64,000 nt of DNA from Streptomyces sp. ATexAB-D23. GTDB taxonomy: Bacteria > Actinomycetota > Actinomycetes > Streptomycetales > Streptomycetaceae. The DNA lies in the NCBI RefSeq assembly GCF_000373645.1, contig NZ_KB892020.1, forward strand, positions 34,069-98,068, read 5' to 3'. Under the pieces are notes generated by a model. The model was not told where the DNA came from and did no database searches. It was given only the letters and a program-made list of their open reading frames with translations. The position numbers and the translations under genes are program-made. Numbering within the stretch: position 1 is the stretch's first letter; every line of letters begins with the position of its first letter. Shown here piece by piece: positions 25,937-34,234 of this stretch.

Positions 25937-27445
25937 TCAGTCCTCGGGATAGCGGCGCGGCGTCCACACGATGTGCCGCCCCTCGCCCCGGCGCTCCCAG
26001 CGGGTCTGCGAGGAGCCGACGATCAGGATCGTGCGCATGTCGACCTCGGCCGGGTCGAGATCGGCCAGCCGCACGGTCCGTACGCTCTCGGCCGGTCCGC
26101 CGACGTCCCGGCCGATGACCACCGGCGTGTCCGGCGAGCGGTGTTCGAGGAGCAGGTCGCGGGCCTTGCCGACCTGCCAGGTCCGGCTGCGGGAACCGGG
26201 GTTGTACAGCGCGAGCACCAGATCCGCCGACGCAGCGGCCCGCAGCCGCCCGGCGATGACCTCCCACGGCTTGAGCCGGTCGGAGAGCGAGACCGTGGCG
26301 TAGTCGTGGCCCAGCGGCGCCCCCGCCCGTGCCGCGGCCGCGTTGGCGGCCGTCACCCCGGGAAGGACCCGCACCGGCACGTCCGCGTACTCCTCCTGGG
26401 CGGCCACCTCCAGCACGGCCGTCGCCATCGCGAACACGCCCGGGTCGCCGCCGGACACCACGGCCACCCGCCGCCCGCGCCGGGCCAGGTCGAGCGCGAA
26501 CTCGGCCCGCTCCGACTCGACCTTGTTGTCGGAGCCGTGCCGTATCTGCCCCGGACGCACCGGGACCCGGTCCAGGTACGTGGTGTAGCCGACCAGGTCG
26601 TCGGCGGCGGCCAGCGCCCCGCGCGTCTCGGGCGTGAGCCACAGCGGACCGGCCGGACCCGTGCCGACGACCGCCACCTCACCGTCGCCCGGGGCGCGTT
26701 CGGGGCGTGCGTCGATCCGGCTCGGCAGCACGGCGACCGCGAAGTACGGCACCGAATCCGCGTCGGTCTCCGCCAGCTCGCCCAGCCGCTCCCCGGCCAT
26801 CGTGGCGCGCTCGACGTACCGCGCCTCGGGCAGCCGGCCGGACGCCTCGAACGCGCGGCGCACGGCGGGGAACGTACGGCCCAGCTTCATGACCACGGCG
26901 GCGTCGGTGGCGGCCAGCCGGGCGGTCAGTTCGTCCTCGGGCAGGGTGCCGGGCAGGATCGTCAGGACCTCCTCGCCCTCGGCGAGCGGGGTCCCGAGCC
27001 GCGCGGCGGCGGCGCTGACCGAGGTGACCCCGGGAATGACCTCGGTGGGGTAGCGGCCGGCCAGCCGCTTGTGCATGTGCATGTACGAGCCGTAGAAGAG
27101 CGGGTCGCCCTCCGCCAGCACCGCGACCGTGCGGCCCGCGTCGAGGTGCACGGCGAGCCGGGCCGCCGCCTCGGTGTAGAAGTCCTCCATCGCGCCCCGG
27201 TAGCCGCCCGGGTGGTCCGTGGTCTCCGTCGTCACGGGATAGACCAGGGCCTCCTCGATGTGGTCGGCGCGCAGGTGCTTCGCCGCTATGGACCGGGCGA
27301 TGGACCGTCCGTGCCGGGCGCTGTGGTAGGCCACGACGTCCGCGCCGGCGATGACCTCCACCGCGCGCAGGGTCATCAGGGCCGGGTCGCCGGGGCCGAG
27401 CCCGACCCCGTAGAGCCGTCCCGTCTGCTGCTCGCTCACGCTCAT
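25937..27445 (-). CDS. cobIJ: Fused precorrin-2 C20- / precorrin-3B C17-methyltransferase
   Basis: A 502-residue fusion of two SAM-dependent tetrapyrrole methylases. The CobI half (residues 1-~245) has LYGVGLGPGDPALMTLRAV, AEGDPLFYGSYMHMH and IPGVTSVSAAAARLG. The CobJ half (~250-502) has VAVVGTGPAGPLWLTPETR, VVSGGDPGVFAMA and VLPGVTAANAAAARAGAPLG. CobJ also drives ring contraction. Start ATG at 27445 overlaps the cobH stop by 4 nt. An in-frame upstream extension overlaps cobH and is not real. Confidence 0.93.
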   Translation of the reverse strand: MSVSEQQTGRLYGVGLGPGDPALMTLRAVEVIAGADVVAYHSARHGRSIARSIAAKHLRADHIEEALVYPVTTETTDHPGGYRGAMEDFYTEAAARLAVHLDAGRTVAVLAEGDPLFYGSYMHMHKRLAGRYPTEVIPGVTSVSAAAARLGTPLAEGEEVLTILPGTLPEDELTARLAATDAAVVMKLGRTFPAVRRAFEASGRLPEARYVERATMAGERLGELAETDADSVPYFAVAVLPSRIDARPERAPGDGEVAVVGTGPAGPLWLTPETRGALAAADDLVGYTTYLDRVPVRPGQIRHGSDNKVESERAEFALDLARRGRRVAVVSGGDPGVFAMATAVLEVAAQEEYADVPVRVLPGVTAANAAAARAGAPLGHDYATVSLSDRLKPWEVIAGRLRAAASADLVLALYNPGSRSRTWQVGKARDLLLEHRSPDTPVVIGRDVGGPAESVRTVRLADLDPAEVDMRTILIVGSSQTRWERRGEGRHIVWTPRRYPED

Positions 27446-28068
27446 TCTTCCTCGCTGGCGATGGCGTTGAGGGCGGCGGCCGCGATGGCGCTGCCGCCGC
27501 GCCTGCCGCGCACGATCAGGTGGTCGAGCCCCGAGGGGTGCGCGGCCAGGGCGTCCTTGGACTCGGCGGCGCCGACGAAACCGACCGGCACACCGATGAC
27601 GGCAGCGGGGCGCGGGGCCCCCTCCTCGATCATTTCGAGGAGCCGGAACAGCGCGGTCGGCGCGTTGCCGACGGCGACGACCGCCCCTTCGAGCCGGTCG
27701 CGCCACAGCTCAAGGGCCGCCGCCGAGCGGGTCGTGCCCAGCTCCGCCGCGAGGCCGGGCACCGCCGGGTCGGACAGGGTGCACACCACCTCGTTGTCCG
27801 CGGGCAGCCGCTTGCGGGTGACCCCGCTGGCGACCATGGCGACGTCGCACAGGATGGGCGCGCCCGCCCGCAGAGCCGCGCGGGCCCGGGAGACGGCGTC
27901 GGGCGTGAAGGCGATGTCGCGTACGAGGTCGACCATCCCGCAGGCGTGGATCATCCGGACCGCGACCTGGCTCACGTCCGAGGGCAGGCCGGAGAGATCC
28001 GCCTCCGCCCGGATGGTGGCGAAGGACTGGCGATAGATGGCCGGTCCGTCCTTCTCGTACTGGTGCAC
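27442..28068 (-). CDS. cobH: Precorrin-8X methylmutase
   Basis: A 208-residue enzyme moving the C11 methyl group to C12 to make hydrogenobyrinate. The sequence YEKDGPAIYRQSFATIRAEA at the N-terminus and RMIHACGM near residue 40 (with the catalytic His) are family signatures. NAPTALFRLLEMI and GVPVGFVGAAESKDAL follow. I choose GTG at 28068, matching the family's normal start. Longer upstream reading is repeat-derived and Arg-rich. The stop overlaps cobIJ. Confidence 0.92.
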   Translation of the reverse strand: MHQYEKDGPAIYRQSFATIRAEADLSGLPSDVSQVAVRMIHACGMVDLVRDIAFTPDAVSRARAALRAGAPILCDVAMVASGVTRKRLPADNEVVCTLSDPAVPGLAAELGTTRSAAALELWRDRLEGAVVAVGNAPTALFRLLEMIEEGAPRPAAVIGVPVGFVGAAESKDALAAHPSGLDHLIVRGRRGGSAIAAAALNAIASEEE

Positions 28069-28086
28069 AGTGCTGTCGCTCTCTTC

Positions 28087-28135
28087 ATCGGGCGGGGAAA
28101 TCGGGCGGGGAAACGGGCTGAAATCGGGCAGGAAA
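28087..28135 (-). repeat. Short tandem repeats in the cobG-cobH gap
   Basis: ATCGGGCGGGGAA occurs twice head to tail (28087-28099 and 28100-28112). Two degenerate copies (ACGGGCTGAA, ATCGGGCAGGAAA) follow. They lie in the ~105-nt leader between the cobG stop and the cobH start. Confidence 0.5.
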
Positions 28136-28172
28136 CAGTCGGGTCGGGCGGGAGCCGGGCGGGGGGCGCCTG

Positions 28173-29513
28173 TCAGGTGCCGGGGGTGCGGGCCGTCGAC
28201 ACGGCGGTGGCGAGCGCGGACGGATCGTCGGTGACACAGGGAGGCGCGTCGCGCCGGCCGTCCCGTACGACGGAGACCCGGTAGCCGTCCGGTCCGGCGA
28301 CGACATCGACCCAGGCACCCCGGGGGTGACCGCACCGCCGCTCGCACCCCGACCAGTACACCGGCAGGGCGGGTCCGGCCGGCACGGGCCCCCGGACGTC
28401 CACGGCCACCGCCGCGTCGCCCCGCACATCGGCCAGGGACTTCGCGCACCCGGGCCGCCCGACGCACGCGCCCACCCCGGCCCACGGCGAGCGGTCCCCG
28501 GTGACGAGGCCGGCGCCGCCCAGCGCGTCGAGCAGTTCACCGGCCCGCCCCCGCCCGACGCCGGGCACGACGACGCCGCGCCACGGGGTGAGCCGCAGTT
28601 CGCCGTCTCCGTGCCGCCGGGCGAGGTCCGTCAGCGTCCGCCACCGCGCCGCGTCGGCCCGCCCGAGCGGCAGTCCGACCGAGAGGGCGTCCGTGGCGCC
28701 GGGTCCGGTCACCACACCGAGGGCCGGGGGAGCACCGGCCGGCACCGGCAGGACCGCGCGGGCGAGGGGCAGCCCACCCGCGCGCAACCGCCGTACCACC
28801 GCGTCGAACAGCGGTGCCGCGCCGCCGGGCAGATCCGCCACCCGCCACGCACCACAGCCGGCCGCCGCCTCCAGGAACACCTTCGCGGCGGTCAGCGCCG
28901 CCCCGGGTGCCTCGTCCGCCGGAATCCGGGCGACGGTCTCCAGAGCGCCGATCCGCAGATCCGCCTCCCCGCCGCCCCGCGCCCGCAGCGTCACATCGGC
29001 GCCCAGCGCGTCCACATCGCCGCGCCCGTCGTCCAGCGCGAACAGGAACCGGCCCGACAGACCGGCCGCCTCCTCGCTCGCGCACACCGAGGCGTCCAGC
29101 GCGGACAGCCACGGACGCACCTCGCGCTCGCCGCGTCCGTCGAGCCCGGACAGCGCGGAGGCCACCACATTGCGGACCCGCTCATGCCGCTCGGAGGGCA
29201 AAAGGCCCATTTCGCTCATCCGGGAGGCCAGTTCGCCCCCGCACTCCGCGCCCAGACCACGCAGCTGCACATTGCCGCGCGAAGTGAGATGCACCTCACC
29301 ATCGCCCAGCCGGCCGGCCAACTCACACAGCCCGTCCGCCTGGTCCGCGCTCAGCACACCTCCGGGCACCCGGACCCGTGCCAGGGCCCCGTCGTCCGCC
29401 CCGTGGAGCCGCAGGGCACCGGGGCAGGCGTCGCCACGGGCCCGGGACACGGCGTCCGGGGACTGTGCGGGCAGGGTGGCTGGGGGCGGCATGGCGGCGA
29501 GCATACCGACCAT
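28173..29513 (-). CDS. cobG: Precorrin-3B synthase
   Basis: A 446-residue iron-sulfur monooxygenase that converts precorrin-3A to precorrin-3B using O2, the step defining the aerobic cobalamin route. It is related to nitrite/sulfite reductases. It has two ferredoxin-like half-domains, HLTSRGNVQLRGL near residue 77, and a C-terminal [4Fe-4S] set in CVGRPGCAKS and CERRCGHP. Candidate starts are ATG at 29513, 29504 and 29492, none with a strong ribosome site. It diverges from the cobN riboswitch leader and leads the cobG-cobH-cobIJ unit. Confidence 0.88.
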   Translation of the reverse strand: MVGMLAAMPPPATLPAQSPDAVSRARGDACPGALRLHGADDGALARVRVPGGVLSADQADGLCELAGRLGDGEVHLTSRGNVQLRGLGAECGGELASRMSEMGLLPSERHERVRNVVASALSGLDGRGEREVRPWLSALDASVCASEEAAGLSGRFLFALDDGRGDVDALGADVTLRARGGGEADLRIGALETVARIPADEAPGAALTAAKVFLEAAAGCGAWRVADLPGGAAPLFDAVVRRLRAGGLPLARAVLPVPAGAPPALGVVTGPGATDALSVGLPLGRADAARWRTLTDLARRHGDGELRLTPWRGVVVPGVGRGRAGELLDALGGAGLVTGDRSPWAGVGACVGRPGCAKSLADVRGDAAVAVDVRGPVPAGPALPVYWSGCERRCGHPRGAWVDVVAGPDGYRVSVVRDGRRDAPPCVTDDPSALATAVSTARTPGT

Positions 29514-29553
29514 CTCATCCGATCCGTATGACCCATCGTCGGCGACGGGCCCT

Positions 29554-29559
29554 TACTAT
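29554..29559 (+). promoter_or_regulatory. -10 box of the cobN leader
   Basis: TACTAT fits an actinobacterial -10. Transcription would begin near 29566, at the base of the first leader hairpin. No convincing -35 was seen. Confidence 0.45.
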
Positions 29560-29565
29560 GCCTAG

Positions 29566-29727
29566 CGACAGGCCATCCGGCCTGTCGTCGCCACAGACGG
29601 CGACAGGGGAGGAAGCCCGGTGAGATTCCGGCGCGGTCCCGCCACTGTGAGCTTGGTCCCACCCGGCCGAGCGAGTCAGGAACTCCCTTCCCCGCACACC
29701 CGGCACGCGCGCCGGGCAGGGGAGCTC
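29566..29727 (+). ncRNA. Cobalamin riboswitch upstream of cobN
   Basis: The leader holds the conserved cobalamin-aptamer core: GGGGAGGAAGCCCGGTGA, then GCCACTGTGA (the B12 box-like segment, 29641-29650), then GAGTCAGGAACTCC (29673-29686). A perfect 9-bp hairpin CGACAGGCC/GGCCTGTCG precedes it at 29566-29587. CCCGGC-acgcgc-GCCGGG at 29699-29716, flanked by CCCC and GGGG, is the likely switching platform before the cobN ribosome site. Adenosylcobalamin binding should lower cobN expression, as in other members of the class. Confidence 0.9.
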
Positions 29728-29774
29728 TCGACACCGCCCGGGGCGTGGACACCCCGAGGAAGGCCAGACGCCGC

Positions 29775-32700
29775 ATGATCCTGCTCCTGTCGACGTCCGA
29801 CACCGACCTGCTCAGCGCCCGCGCCTCCCAAGGACCGGTCAGCTACCGGTACGCCAACCCCTCCCGGCTGCCGATGCAGGACCTCCCCGAGCTGCTGGAC
29901 GGCGCCGACCTCGTCGTCGTACGCCTCCTCGGCGGTGTCCGCGCCTGGCAGGACGGCCTCGACCAAGTCCTCGCCGCCGGACGCCCCGTCGTGGTCCTCA
30001 CCGGGGAACAGGCCCCCGACGCCCAGCTGATGGCCGCCTCCACCGTCCCCATCGGGATCGCCGCCGAGGCCCACGCCTACCTCGCCCACGGCGGCCCCGC
30101 CAACCTGGAGCAGCTCGCCCGCTTCCTCTCCGACACCGTCCTGCTCACCGGCCACGGCTTCGAACCCCCCGCCGCCGCACCCTCCTGGGGCCCGCTGGAG
30201 CGCACCCCCCGCGCGACCGGCGACGGCGCCCCCACCGTCGCGGTGCTCTACTACCGCGCCCACCACATGAGCGGCAACACCGCGTTCATCGAGACCCTGT
30301 GCCGGGCCGTGGAGGCCGAGGGCGCCCGCGCCCTGCCGCTGTACGTCGCCTCGCTGCGCGCCCCCGAGCCCGAACTCATCGACGCCCTGCGGGACGCCGA
30401 CGCGATCGTGACCACCGTCCTCGCGGCGGGCGGCACCCGGCCCGCCGAGGCATCGGCCGGCGGCGACGACGAGTCCTGGGACGCGGGCGCCCTCACCGCC
30501 CTCGACGTCCCGATCCTCCAGGCGCTCTGCCTCACCAGCTCCCACGCCGACTGGGAGGGCAACGACGAGGGCGTCTCACCGCTGGACGCCGCGAGCCAGA
30601 TCGCCGTCCCCGAGTTCGACGGGCGCCTGATCACCGTCCCGTTCTCCTTCAAGGAGATCGACGAGGACGGCCTGCCCGCCTACGTCGCTGACGACGAGCG
30701 GGCATCCCGCGTCGCCGGGATCGCCGTGCGCCACGCCCGGCTGCGCCACATCCCGAACGCCGACAAGCGCCTCGCCCTCGTCCTGTCCGCGTACCCCACC
30801 AAGCACTCGCGGATCGGCAACGCCGTCGGGCTCGACACCCCCGCAAGCGCGGTCGCCCTGCTGCGCAGGCTGCGGGCCGAGGGCTACGACTTCGGTGACG
30901 AGGAGGTCCCCGGCCTCGCGTCCGGCGACGGCGACGAGCTGATCTACGCCCTGATCGAGGCGGGCGGCCACGACCAGGAATGGCTCACCGAGGAGCAGTT
31001 GGCGCGCAACCCGGTCCGTATCCCCGCCGCCGACTACCGCCGCTGGTTCGCCACGCTCCCGGCCGGACTCCGCGAGGCCGTCGAGGAGCACTGGGGCCCC
31101 GCCCCCGGCGAGATGTTCGTGGACCGCTCGCGCAATCCGGAGGGCGACATCGTCCTGGCCGCCCTGCGCCGGGGCAACCTGCTCATCCTGATCCAGCCGC
31201 CGCGCGGCTTCGGCGAGAACCCGATCGCGATCTACCACGACCCGGATCTGCCGCCGTCCCACCACTACCTGGCCGCCTACCGCTGGATCGCCGCCCGCGC
31301 CGAGGACAACGGCTTCGGCGCCGACGCGATGATCCATCTCGGCAAGCACGGCAACCTGGAGTGGCTGCCCGGCAAGAACGCCGGCCTGTCCGCCGCCTGC
31401 GGCCCCGACGCGGCGCTCGGCGACCTGCCGCTCGTCTACCCGTTCCTCGTCAACGACCCGGGGGAGGGCACCCAGGCCAAGCGCCGGGTGCACGCCACGC
31501 TCGTGGACCACCTGGTGCCGCCGATGGCCCGCGCCGACAGCTACGGCGACATCGCCCGGCTCGAACAGCTCCTGGACGAGCACGCCCAGATCGCCGCGAT
31601 GGACCCGGCGAAGCTGCCGGCGATCCGCGCCCAGATCTGGACCCTGATCCAGGCCGCGAAGCTCGACCACGACCTGGGCATCGAGGGACGCCCCGAGGAC
31701 GAGGGCTTCGACGACTTCATCATGCATCTCGACGGCTGGCTCTGTGAGATCAAGGACGTCCAGATCCGCGACGGCCTGCACGTCCTGGGCGGCGCCCCCA
31801 CCGGCCCCGCCCGCGTCAACCTGGTCCTCGCGATCCTGCGGGCCCGTCAGATCTGGGGCGGCACGGCCTCCCTGCCCGGCCTGCGCGAGGCGCTCGGCCT
31901 GGACGAGTCGGCGGCGACCCGCACCGACGCCGACGCCGTCGAGGAACAGGCCCGCGCCCTGGTCCAGGCGATGGAGGACGCGGACTGGAACCCGTCCGCC
32001 CTCCAAGCCCCCGCGGCGATCGAGCAGCGGGGCCCGGGGCAGAGCCCCGAGCGGACGAGCAGCACACTCCTCCACGACCTGCCCCCGGACGTGGCCGCGA
32101 TCCTGGACTTCGCCGCCCGCGAGGTCGTCCCCCGCCTGGCCGGGACCACCGACGAGCTGGACCACTGCGTCCACGCCCTGAACGGCGGCTTCGTCCCCGC
32201 GGGCCCCTCCGGCTCCCCGCTGCGCGGCCTGGTCAACGTCCTGCCGACCGGCCGCAACTTCTACTCCGTCGACCCCAAGGCCGTCCCCTCCCGCCTCGCC
32301 TGGGAGACCGGCCAGGCCCTGGCCGACTCCCTCCTGGAGCGCTACCGCACCGACAACGGCGAGTGGCCGGTCTCCGTGGGCCTGTCCCTGTGGGGTACGA
32401 GCGCCATGCGCACCGCGGGCGACGATGTCGCCGAGGCGTTCGCCCTGCTCGGGGTTCGCCCCGTCTGGGACGACGCCTCCCGCCGCGTCACCGGCCTGGA
32501 GCCGATCCCCGCCGAGGAACTGGGCCGGCCGCGCATCGACGTCACCCTGCGCATCAGCGGCTTCTTCCGCGACGCCTTCCCGCACACCATCGGCCTGCTC
32601 GACGACGCGGTCCGGCTGGCCGCCTCGCTGGACGAGCCCGCCGAGATCAACCACGTACGGGCGCACACCCAGGCCGACCTGGCCGAGCACGGCGACGAAC

Positions 32701-33434
32701 GCCGCGCCACCACCCGTATCTTCGGCTCCCGCCCCGGCACGTACGGCGCGGGCCTGCTCCAGCTCATCGACTCCCGCGACTGGCGCACCGACGCCGACCT
32801 CGCCGAGGTCTACACGACGTGGGGCGGCTACGCCTACGGCCGCGACCTCGACGGCTGCCCGGCCCGGGAGGAGATGGAGACGGCGTACAAGCGGATCGCG
32901 GTCGCGGCGAAGAACACCGACACCCGCGAGCACGACATCGCGGACTCCGACGACTACTTCCAGTACCACGGCGGCATGGTCGCCACGGTCCGCGCGCTCA
33001 AGGGCAAGGCCCCGGAGGCGTACATCGGGGACTCGACCCGCCCCGAGACCGTCCGCACCCGCACCCTGACCGAGGAGACCTCCCGGGTCTTCCGCGCCCG
33101 CGTCGTCAACCCCAAGTGGATCGAGGCGATGCGCCGCCACGGCTACAAGGGCGCCTTCGAGCTCGCCGCCACCGTCGACTACCTCTTCGGCTACGACGCC
33201 ACGACGGGCGTGGTCGCGGACTGGATGTACGACAAGCTCACCGAGGCCTACGTCCTGGACCCCACCAACCGCGCCTTCCTCGAACAGGCCAACCCCTGGG
33301 CCCTGCACGGCATCGCGGAACGCCTGCTCGAAGCGGAGTCGCGCGGGATGTGGGCCAAGCCGGACCCGGCGGTGCTCGAAGCGCTGCGCCAGGTGTTCCT
33401 GGAGACGGAAGGGAACCTGGAGGGCGAGGACTGA
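29775..33434 (+). CDS. cobN: Cobaltochelatase large subunit
   Basis: A 1219-residue ATP-dependent chelatase subunit that inserts cobalt into hydrogenobyrinate a,c-diamide in the aerobic pathway, related to Mg-chelatase BchH. Family landmarks include AVLYYRAHHMSGNTAFIETL near residue 155, DAMIHLGKHGNLEWLPGK near residue 515, and GGFVPAGPSGSPLRG near residue 805. ATG 29775 has GAGGAAGG 12 nt upstream. An in-frame start at 29745 falls within the leader. Partner subunits (CobS/CobT or ChlI/ChlD-type) are not obvious in the window. Expression is expected to be riboswitch-controlled. Confidence 0.94.
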   Translation: MILLLSTSDTDLLSARASQGPVSYRYANPSRLPMQDLPELLDGADLVVVRLLGGVRAWQDGLDQVLAAGRPVVVLTGEQAPDAQLMAASTVPIGIAAEAHAYLAHGGPANLEQLARFLSDTVLLTGHGFEPPAAAPSWGPLERTPRATGDGAPTVAVLYYRAHHMSGNTAFIETLCRAVEAEGARALPLYVASLRAPEPELIDALRDADAIVTTVLAAGGTRPAEASAGGDDESWDAGALTALDVPILQALCLTSSHADWEGNDEGVSPLDAASQIAVPEFDGRLITVPFSFKEIDEDGLPAYVADDERASRVAGIAVRHARLRHIPNADKRLALVLSAYPTKHSRIGNAVGLDTPASAVALLRRLRAEGYDFGDEEVPGLASGDGDELIYALIEAGGHDQEWLTEEQLARNPVRIPAADYRRWFATLPAGLREAVEEHWGPAPGEMFVDRSRNPEGDIVLAALRRGNLLILIQPPRGFGENPIAIYHDPDLPPSHHYLAAYRWIAARAEDNGFGADAMIHLGKHGNLEWLPGKNAGLSAACGPDAALGDLPLVYPFLVNDPGEGTQAKRRVHATLVDHLVPPMARADSYGDIARLEQLLDEHAQIAAMDPAKLPAIRAQIWTLIQAAKLDHDLGIEGRPEDEGFDDFIMHLDGWLCEIKDVQIRDGLHVLGGAPTGPARVNLVLAILRARQIWGGTASLPGLREALGLDESAATRTDADAVEEQARALVQAMEDADWNPSALQAPAAIEQRGPGQSPERTSSTLLHDLPPDVAAILDFAAREVVPRLAGTTDELDHCVHALNGGFVPAGPSGSPLRGLVNVLPTGRNFYSVDPKAVPSRLAWETGQALADSLLERYRTDNGEWPVSVGLSLWGTSAMRTAGDDVAEAFALLGVRPVWDDASRRVTGLEPIPAEELGRPRIDVTLRISGFFRDAFPHTIGLLDDAVRLAASLDEPAEINHVRAHTQADLAEHGDERRATTRIFGSRPGTYGAGLLQLIDSRDWRTDADLAEVYTTWGGYAYGRDLDGCPAREEMETAYKRIAVAAKNTDTREHDIADSDDYFQYHGGMVATVRALKGKAPEAYIGDSTRPETVRTRTLTEETSRVFRARVVNPKWIEAMRRHGYKGAFELAATVDYLFGYDATTGVVADWMYDKLTEAYVLDPTNRAFLEQANPWALHGIAERLLEAESRGMWAKPDPAVLEALRQVFLETEGNLEGED

Positions 33435-33444
33435 CCGGCCGGCG

Positions 33445-34137
33445 TCAGTCGGCGGTGCCGGGCTTCACACCCCATACGTAGACGACGTCGTCCAGGGCGA
33501 GCAGGTCCCACAGCTTCGCCGCGTCGTCCACGGTGAGGTTGACGCAGCCGGCCGAGCCCCCGCCGTCGTACAGGTCGCCCGGGTGACCGTGCAGCGCCTG
33601 CCCGCCGTCGAAGAACTGGGAGTACGGCATGGGGGCGTTGTCGTAGATCGTGGAGACGTGGTCGCGGTCGCGCCAGTAGATGGTGTGCCGGCCCGGCCGT
33701 GTCTCCTGCGCGTCGCGGCCGGTGCGGGTGGGCACGGGTCCGAAGACGACCTCCTTCCCCTTCTGTACCCACAGCAGTTGGCGGTCCATGTCGACGCAGG
33801 TCACCCGCGAGGACTCGACGGGGCAGCGGCCCGCGGCGTTCGGGTCGGGCGTCGCCTCGACCACGAGCACGGTGCGGTACGTGCCGAGGTCGGCGAGCCC
33901 GTCGGCGTGCGGCCGGCCGTGTGCGGTCTGGAAGGCCCGGATGGCCCGGCAGTCGGCGTCGGACTGTCGGCCGTCCACGGGCAGGCCGAGATGCTGCTCG
34001 AGCTGCCGCTGGTAGGGGCCGGCCGGTGCGGTGCACGCGGTGTCGCGCACGGGGGCGGCGGCCGAGGGGGCCGCGGTGCACAGCAGTGCCGTGGCCGCTG
34101 CTGCGGCCACGGCACCGGTGAGGCTGGGGGTACGCAC
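33445..34137 (-). CDS. Secreted L,D-transpeptidase with peptidoglycan-binding domain
   Basis: A 230-residue exported cell-wall enzyme. A signal peptide (hydrophobic AAAAATALLC, cleavage after PSAAA) precedes a peptidoglycan-binding-like domain at ~41-90 (LEQHLGLPVDGRQSDADCRAI). The YkuD catalytic domain follows. The active-site stretch runs from His183 to Cys198: HGHP, then SAGCVNL. The usual S/T-H/x-G-C signature thus has Cys198 as nucleophile. It would make 3-3 cross-links or attach proteins to the wall. GTG at 34137 has AGGAGG 8 nt upstream. It is downstream of the SpaA-type surface protein gene, behind a terminator. Confidence 0.88.
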   Translation of the reverse strand: MRTPSLTGAVAAAAATALLCTAAPSAAAPVRDTACTAPAGPYQRQLEQHLGLPVDGRQSDADCRAIRAFQTAHGRPHADGLADLGTYRTVLVVEATPDPNAAGRCPVESSRVTCVDMDRQLLWVQKGKEVVFGPVPTRTGRDAQETRPGRHTIYWRDRDHVSTIYDNAPMPYSQFFDGGQALHGHPGDLYDGGGSAGCVNLTVDDAAKLWDLLALDDVVYVWGVKPGTAD

Positions 34138-34188
34138 TGCCGGACCTCCTGGCGGATCGGGAACCGAAGTGCTGCCAGCCAATCAGCG

Positions 34189-34228
34189 CACCCGCCCGGC
34201 CGCCCATTGATGGGCAGCCGGGCGGGTG
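34189..34228 (-). terminator. Terminator after the SpaA-type gene
   Basis: CACCCGCCCGGC and GCCGGGCGGGTG pair perfectly. Inside, GCCCA pairs with TGGGC around TTGA. It lies 6 nt after the surface-protein stop. Confidence 0.75.
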
Positions 34229-34234
34229 ACCGGA

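Noticed and set aside
24470..28036. Plus-strand open frame of 1188 codons across cbiD to cobH
   Set aside because: It is antisense to cbiD, cobIJ and cobH and overlaps cobK out of frame. It is an artefact of the lack of stop codons in GC-rich DNA.
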